Below, piece by piece: positions 37,116 through 41,751 of a stretch of 41,751 nt of DNA (positions within the stretch are counted from its first letter, which is position 1; each line of letters opens with the position of its first letter). The translations under genes and the position numbers were made by a program. Origin of the DNA: Candidatus Brockarchaeota archaeon. GTDB taxonomy: Archaea; Thermoproteota; EX4484-205; JAAOZP01. Where the stretch lies: assembly GCA_017601395.1 (NCBI GenBank), contig JAFNIQ010000011.1:1-41751 (forward strand), given 5' to 3'. The notes under the pieces are model-generated. The model worked only from the letters and a program-made list of their open reading frames with translations, had not been told where the DNA came from and made no database searches.

Positions 37116-37571
37116 TCAGGACTCTTCTATGACGTTACAAAACCTTTCAAATAGCCTTTCGGCTCTGGCTTTCATCTCCTTTGGGAGATGAGGGTCAGCG
37201 TCCAGAGTGCTTTCTTTATATTGTCTAAGACGGACCCTAATCCAGAAATAATCCTTTTTACGGAAAGCGTATTCGAGTTCAGCCTCCATTGCCGTCAGAT
37301 GCGCATCATAGATCATATTCCTCGGCGAATCCACGATTACACGTTTATTGATGGCCAGCGCTTTCTTCTTCAACTCGGTTATTTCCGCCAGCTCGTGAAC
37401 CAGCAGATACTCGTTGCCCAATACGTCTTCGAGAGTAATGGTGTCTCCGGAGAAGGTTTCTCCAGTCAAATAATCGTAGAATTCTCGACCTGAAACTTCC
37501 TCAGCTAAATAACCGATGGATCTAAGCGCTTCCCTGGCTTTTTCAATTTTATTTTCAATCTCCTGCAACAA
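37116..37571 (-). CDS. Conserved-looking hypothetical protein, 151 aa, helical
   Basis: Intact ORF with its own intergenic regions. VDSPRNMIYDAHLTAMEAELEYAFRKKDYFWIRVRLRQYKESTLDADPHLPKEMK reads as a real protein, but I cannot name the family. Confidence 0.75.
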   Translation of the reverse strand: MLQEIENKIEKAREALRSIGYLAEEVSGREFYDYLTGETFSGDTITLEDVLGNEYLLVHELAEITELKKKALAINKRVIVDSPRNMIYDAHLTAMEAELEYAFRKKDYFWIRVRLRQYKESTLDADPHLPKEMKARAERLFERFCNVIEES

Positions 37572-37631
37572 AATCGAAATGTGAACTGGAGGCTGATCTT
37601 AAAAGCTTTCCGGCTTCGATTAAAAAGAGGC

Positions 37632-38699
37632 CTAGAACCCACTGGTCTGCATTAGCAAAGCCTTATCCAGGTTTATTTTGACAATAACCTTTCTTCCTAT
37701 CATTCCGGATATGGCTTGATACTGGTGGAAATCGTTTCCTGAGCATTCAATCATGCCTTGGCTTGTTTTCACGCGCGTAACCACGTTTCTACCTGCAAAC
37801 ATGCTGTTTAAAAGCTCGCCCTCCAGCATGCCTTCCCCCTCTAAGCTTATTGAAGCGTCTTCAGGTCTAAATAGGACAGTAACCTTCACATCAGCCTCCG
37901 GCCCATGCCACCTGGTCCTAAACTCGCCTCTCGGGAAAACAAGCCTAAAGGTTCCCGAGCCTAGGTATTCCGCCATTGTCTCAAGCCTGTTTACGAACCC
38001 TAGGAACCTCGCAGTCTTCTCCGTAGGGGGCTTCGCGTACATCGTCTGCGCATCAGCGTAAGCGTCTATGGTGCCGTCGAACATTGTGGCTATGAAGTCG
38101 CCCATGGCGAATGCTTCAAGCTGGTCATGCGTAACATATACTGTCGTAATGCTAAGCTTCCTCTGAATCGTTCTTATCACGCTAGATATCTCCGCCCTTA
38201 ATCCAGCATCCAGAGCAGTAAGCGGCTCATCCAAGAGCAGCAGCTTAACCTCGGAAGCTATTGCCCTGCCTATCGCAACCCTTTGCTGCTGCCCCCTGCT
38301 CAGCTCGTGGGGCCGCCTCTCTTCAAGCCCGGAGAGTTCAACAAGTTCCACAACCTCCTTAACCCGTCTACCGATTTCCTCCGGCCTCTTGCCTCTGGCC
38401 TCCAAGGGGAACGCTATGTTCTCTCTTACCGTAAGGTTTGGGAACAACGCTGGGCTTTGAAAAACCATCCCGACTTTTCTCTCCCTTGAAGGTAATTCAG
38501 TCACATCCTTTCCGTCGAAGAAAATCCTGCCGGAATCAGGCTTAAGGAGCCCCGCGAGTATTCGAAGCGTGGTTGTTTTGCCGCATCCACTGGGGCCCAG
38601 GAGGACAAGTATTCTCCCAGACGGGATGATGAAGCTGACACCCTTTAACGCTTCAACGCTTCCAAACTTTTTCCTCAGACCCTGTGCTTCAAGCCTCAT
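37632..38699 (-). CDS. Thiamine-type ABC importer ATPase (ThiQ/FbpC-like)
   Basis: LLGPSGCGKTTTLRILAG, LSRGQQQRVAIGRAIASEVKLLLLDEPLTALDAGL, VTHDQLEAFAMGD. Same operon as the TPP-riboswitch gene. Confidence 0.93.
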   Translation of the reverse strand: MRLEAQGLRKKFGSVEALKGVSFIIPSGRILVLLGPSGCGKTTTLRILAGLLKPDSGRIFFDGKDVTELPSRERKVGMVFQSPALFPNLTVRENIAFPLEARGKRPEEIGRRVKEVVELVELSGLEERRPHELSRGQQQRVAIGRAIASEVKLLLLDEPLTALDAGLRAEISSVIRTIQRKLSITTVYVTHDQLEAFAMGDFIATMFDGTIDAYADAQTMYAKPPTEKTARFLGFVNRLETMAEYLGSGTFRLVFPRGEFRTRWHGPEADVKVTVLFRPEDASISLEGEGMLEGELLNSMFAGRNVVTRVKTSQGMIECSGNDFHQYQAISGMIGRKVIVKINLDKALLMQTSGF

Positions 38700-40316
38700 T
38701 TAAATCAGCCTCAGCCTCTCCCTTGAGAACTGTGACCCGGCTGTTTCAACAAGGATCACAAGCATCGTGAGGAGCGAAGTCAGGGCTAGTGCAAGGTTAA
38801 GCCTCCTGTAGTCTATCAGCAGGTTAACGGCCACTGGGAGCGTCATCAGATTAAGCGTGCTGAAAAAGGTTGAGAAGGTGAAGTCGCTTAAGGACGAGGA
38901 GAATCCCATTAGGAGTGACGCGACCACGGCTGGAATTACAAGAGGTATTTCAACCTTTACCAGCCTGAAGAAGGCTGTTGCACCATGGGCATCGGCAGCC
39001 TCACGGTATTCCTTAACCATCCTGCTCCAAGAGGCTTCGATAATTCTCGCCGCAAGCGGCACCACTATGGCCGACTGGCCTATGGCTATGAGGATCCAGC
39101 TTCCATAGAGCCTTACGATACCGAAGCCGTAGGAAAGAAGTATTCCGAGGGCGAGGGATGAGCGGGACATGGTCAGGGGCAGGGCCATAAGTATGCTTAC
39201 GGCTTTCTCCAGAATACCCCCTGAAAGCTTTGAAGACCATACTATTGCGACGGAAAGCAGGGTTGAAACGGCTGAGACGATTAACGCTATTGATAGGCTT
39301 TGAAGGAGAACCTCGTCGAAGCTTAGGCCGAAGCCGAATTTAAAATCGTAAAGCTCTTTGAAAAGCTCCAGGAAGGAGTCGCCCAGCTTCAAAAACGGGC
39401 TGATAACCGGTATTGCAACCGGTGCAAGCTCGAAAACATAGATGAACACCACGTAGGCGGCGAGAAGAATCCCGCCGGGGCTGGAGAAAAGTCTCGAAAC
39501 AGGTTCCTCAACAGGATGGCTAGTTGAGAAGGGAGTATAGTATTTTTCCCTGAAAAGTATGATTATGATCGACACTAATAGTGTTAGCAATAGTTGAAGC
39601 AGGGCTATGGATGATGAAAACGGCTTAAACTTGGCAGCGTATATCTCGACCTCAAGCGTTGTAAACCTTCCCCCCACGAGCATTGGCGTCGAATAGGTTA
39701 TGAATGAGAATGCAAAAACAAGAAGCGAGGCAGCACCCATATACGGTGTTAAAAGGTTTAAGTAAACGGTTTTAAAAACTCGTAGAGTCGAGCCTGAGAA
39801 AACCCTTGCCGCATCCACGAGGTCTTGATTCACAGAGGAGAAGCCCTGTTCGAGAATAAGCGTTGCCAGTGGAACATAGTATATTACGTGCGCAAGTACA
39901 ACGGCCCAAATCGAATAAAGGATTTTAACAACTGGTTCACCGGTTGCGAACAGTTGAGAGAGGAGAGAGTTAACAATACCCTTTTCTCCAAGCAGCACTA
40001 TAAGGCCCTCCGCTATGGTGAAGGCGGGGACGAAGAAGGTTGTCAGCAAAACATACTCTAAGGCCCTCTTTCCTTTAAACGAGTATTTGGCTAAGAAGAA
40101 TGCTAAGGGTAAAGATAGTATGAGGGTAAAAAGTGTGGAGAGTAAGGCTTGCGCAAGAGTCCCATAGAACAGCCTGTGAATGTAATCATCGCTCAGAACA
40201 CGTATGAAATCATTTTGGTTCACGTTGCCTATTAGAAAGAACAGAGGTATTATGTAGAATAAAAAGAGGAATATAAAGAATGGCGTTAGGATTAGAAGCC
40301 TCTTGGCTGGGCTCAT
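38700..40316 (-). CDS. Thiamine-type ABC importer fused permease (ThiP-like)
   Basis: Two permease domains with EAA-like loops LVDAARVFSGSTLRVFKTVYLNLL and YREAADAHGATAFFRLVKVEIPLV. Start chosen at MSPAKRLL; the ORF extends to 40340. Confidence 0.92.
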   Translation of the reverse strand: MSPAKRLLILTPFFIFLFLFYIIPLFFLIGNVNQNDFIRVLSDDYIHRLFYGTLAQALLSTLFTLILSLPLAFFLAKYSFKGKRALEYVLLTTFFVPAFTIAEGLIVLLGEKGIVNSLLSQLFATGEPVVKILYSIWAVVLAHVIYYVPLATLILEQGFSSVNQDLVDAARVFSGSTLRVFKTVYLNLLTPYMGAASLLVFAFSFITYSTPMLVGGRFTTLEVEIYAAKFKPFSSSIALLQLLLTLLVSIIIILFREKYYTPFSTSHPVEEPVSRLFSSPGGILLAAYVVFIYVFELAPVAIPVISPFLKLGDSFLELFKELYDFKFGFGLSFDEVLLQSLSIALIVSAVSTLLSVAIVWSSKLSGGILEKAVSILMALPLTMSRSSLALGILLSYGFGIVRLYGSWILIAIGQSAIVVPLAARIIEASWSRMVKEYREAADAHGATAFFRLVKVEIPLVIPAVVASLLMGFSSSLSDFTFSTFFSTLNLMTLPVAVNLLIDYRRLNLALALTSLLTMLVILVETAGSQFSRERLRLI

Positions 40317-41338
40317 CCGGTTTTTACCTCTCTCCTCCACCTTTCAAGCCATTGTTCAACGCTTCCCGCAATCTCAACGTTGAAGGCTACTTTCTCCAAA
40401 GGTATCGGGGCATAGCTTAACAACTCGACAGAAGCCTTTGGGTTAACAGGATACATGTATCCTTCTGGTGCAACAAGGTTCTGCGCCTCTGTGCTTAAAA
40501 CGAACTCTATGAACTTCTTAGCTATCTCGGGATGCTTAGCGTTCTTAACCAGAGCTATGCCCTCCCTATAGACGAAGCCCTCGACAGCCATGCTTGTAAG
40601 GCTAGGGGTCTCCTCGTAGCCCACGTCCGTGTTAAACATGGGTCCGATTGCAACCTCGCCGTTTTTCAACGCTATTATGGACGAGGTCCAGCCTGAGGGA
40701 TGCGTCTTAATGTTTTGTTCAAGCTGCTTTAGGAAGCTGAATCCTTCTTCAACACCCTTGACCGATAAAACCCATACTAGGAAAGATAAGCCGGTTCCGC
40801 TTGAAGTCGGATCCTGATAGAACACTAGACCCCTGTACTCAGGCCTAATCAGGTCGTCGAGTCTCTCGGGCGGCGGGATGCCTAGTCTGGCGATAATGCT
40901 ACTGTTGAAAGTTATTATGACGTAGCCCTTGTCCATAGGTATGACTGTGCCCGTATTATCCCATATTTCCTCCGCAGGTATCAGTGAAATGTTCTGGGGC
41001 CTATAGGGCTCTAAAACACCCGCGTCTATCAGGGTCTTCGCGTAGAATTCGGGAACACCCATTATTACGTCAGCCACGGGACTATCCTTCTCAAGGATGA
41101 GCTTGTCTGCAATCTCGATCGAACCCATGCCGTAGCTTACGAAAGTCACGTTCACATCCGGATGCCTGTTTTTAAACTCTCTAACAAAAGCTGTTGCGAG
41201 GCCAGATATTCCCCTAGGCCCGTAAATTATCAGGGTGTCTTCAAGCTTGGGCTGACTGAGTTGAAGATACAGTATTGAAGACACTATGGCGAACACTGCA
41301 ACCACTATAGCCAGTATTGCTCTCCACCCTATTCTCAT
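40313..41338 (-). CDS. Thiamine-type ABC importer substrate-binding protein (ThiB-like)
   Basis: N-terminal signal/TM AILAIVVAVFAIVSSILYLQ, then LIIYGPRGISGLATAFVREFKNRHPDVNVTFVSYGMG; periplasmic-binding fold. Preceded by a TPP riboswitch and a strong SD (AAAGGAGGTGGTG). Confidence 0.92.
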   Translation of the reverse strand: MRIGWRAILAIVVAVFAIVSSILYLQLSQPKLEDTLIIYGPRGISGLATAFVREFKNRHPDVNVTFVSYGMGSIEIADKLILEKDSPVADVIMGVPEFYAKTLIDAGVLEPYRPQNISLIPAEEIWDNTGTVIPMDKGYVIITFNSSIIARLGIPPPERLDDLIRPEYRGLVFYQDPTSSGTGLSFLVWVLSVKGVEEGFSFLKQLEQNIKTHPSGWTSSIIALKNGEVAIGPMFNTDVGYEETPSLTSMAVEGFVYREGIALVKNAKHPEIAKKFIEFVLSTEAQNLVAPEGYMYPVNPKASVELLSYAPIPLEKVAFNVEIAGSVEQWLERWRREVKTG

Positions 41339-41384
41339 TTTTCACCACCTCCTTTCATACGGGGCGGTAGAAGAAGGAGCGTCA

Positions 41385-41484
41385 GGTAGCTTCCCTCCGC
41401 CAGCATTACCTGGTTCAGGTTCAGGGGTCGACCCCCATGCAGGGTCCTCTCAGCCGGGCTTCCCCAGCTCCCCCAGCTACCGCC
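41385..41484 (-). promoter_or_regulatory. TPP (THI element) riboswitch upstream of the thiB-like gene
   Basis: Minus-strand RNA: GGCGGTAGCTGGGGGAGCTGGGGAAGCCCGGCTGAGAGGACCCTGCATGGGGGTCGACCCCTGAACCTGAACCAGGTAATGCTGGCGGAGGGAAGCTACC. Has CUGAGA, ACCC..GAACCUGA and UAAUGCUGGCG..GGGA signatures; P1 = GGTAGCT/AGCTACC. Confidence 0.96.
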
Positions 41485-41751
41485 GTTAAGCTTCTCATCG
41501 TGATAATTTGTTTATAAATATTACCTTCTCCATTAGACTTGAAAACATTAAATAGTGTTTTGCTGTTACAAACGGGTAGTTGAATACTTCACTGGTCTAG
41601 AATAGCTTATTAAGGATATCTTGGTAATGAAACGCTGAGGCCGTCGGCTGTTAAATCGAAACGATTATCTGAGAAGTTTGGTTCTGTTTTTAGATAAATA
41701 AAGGATGGTGAAATGAAGGTGTTTAGTCTAGAGTTTTGAACCCATGAGTTT

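Overview
This is an archaeal-looking window: TATA-box promoters, many near-leaderless starts, archaeal Trm5, GTPBP1-like, V4R and MTH1187 families. Most of it is ordinary metabolism: thioredoxin reductase (partial), an aminotransferase, a DrrAB-type exporter, a formate-dehydrogenase-like protein, UspA, PadR, GH130, LigD-type phosphoesterase, GH1, aldo/keto reductase, MFS, Gfo/Idh/MocA, a GltD-like oxidoreductase, PyrG, a GTPBP1-like GTPase, a DUF47/PhoU-like protein, two fused-permease ABC importers, an AEC carrier and Trm5. Three parts stand out. (1) A ~7.2 kb block lies between two near-identical ~57 bp direct repeats (1238-1293 and 8441-8498). It holds a compact three-gene operon: a 395-aa secreted, tail-anchored protein; a 1580-aa secreted/membrane multidomain protein with a C-terminus resembling a PD-(D/E)XK nuclease; and a 217-aa cytosolic protein overlapping it by ATGA. 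Palindromic operator-like sequences lie upstream. This could be a polymorphic-toxin-like or surface conflict island, and is my best candidate for an undescribed system. (2) A well-formed TPP riboswitch (about 41385-41484, minus strand) precedes a thiamine-type ABC importer, with a readable expression platform that could sequester the Shine-Dalgarno. (3) Two unlinked promoter regions (10446-10480 and 21581-21620) carry four-unit arrays of GTTYA at an exact 10-bp period, suggesting one shared helically phased regulator. Family calls come from reading the translations by eye; no database search was run.
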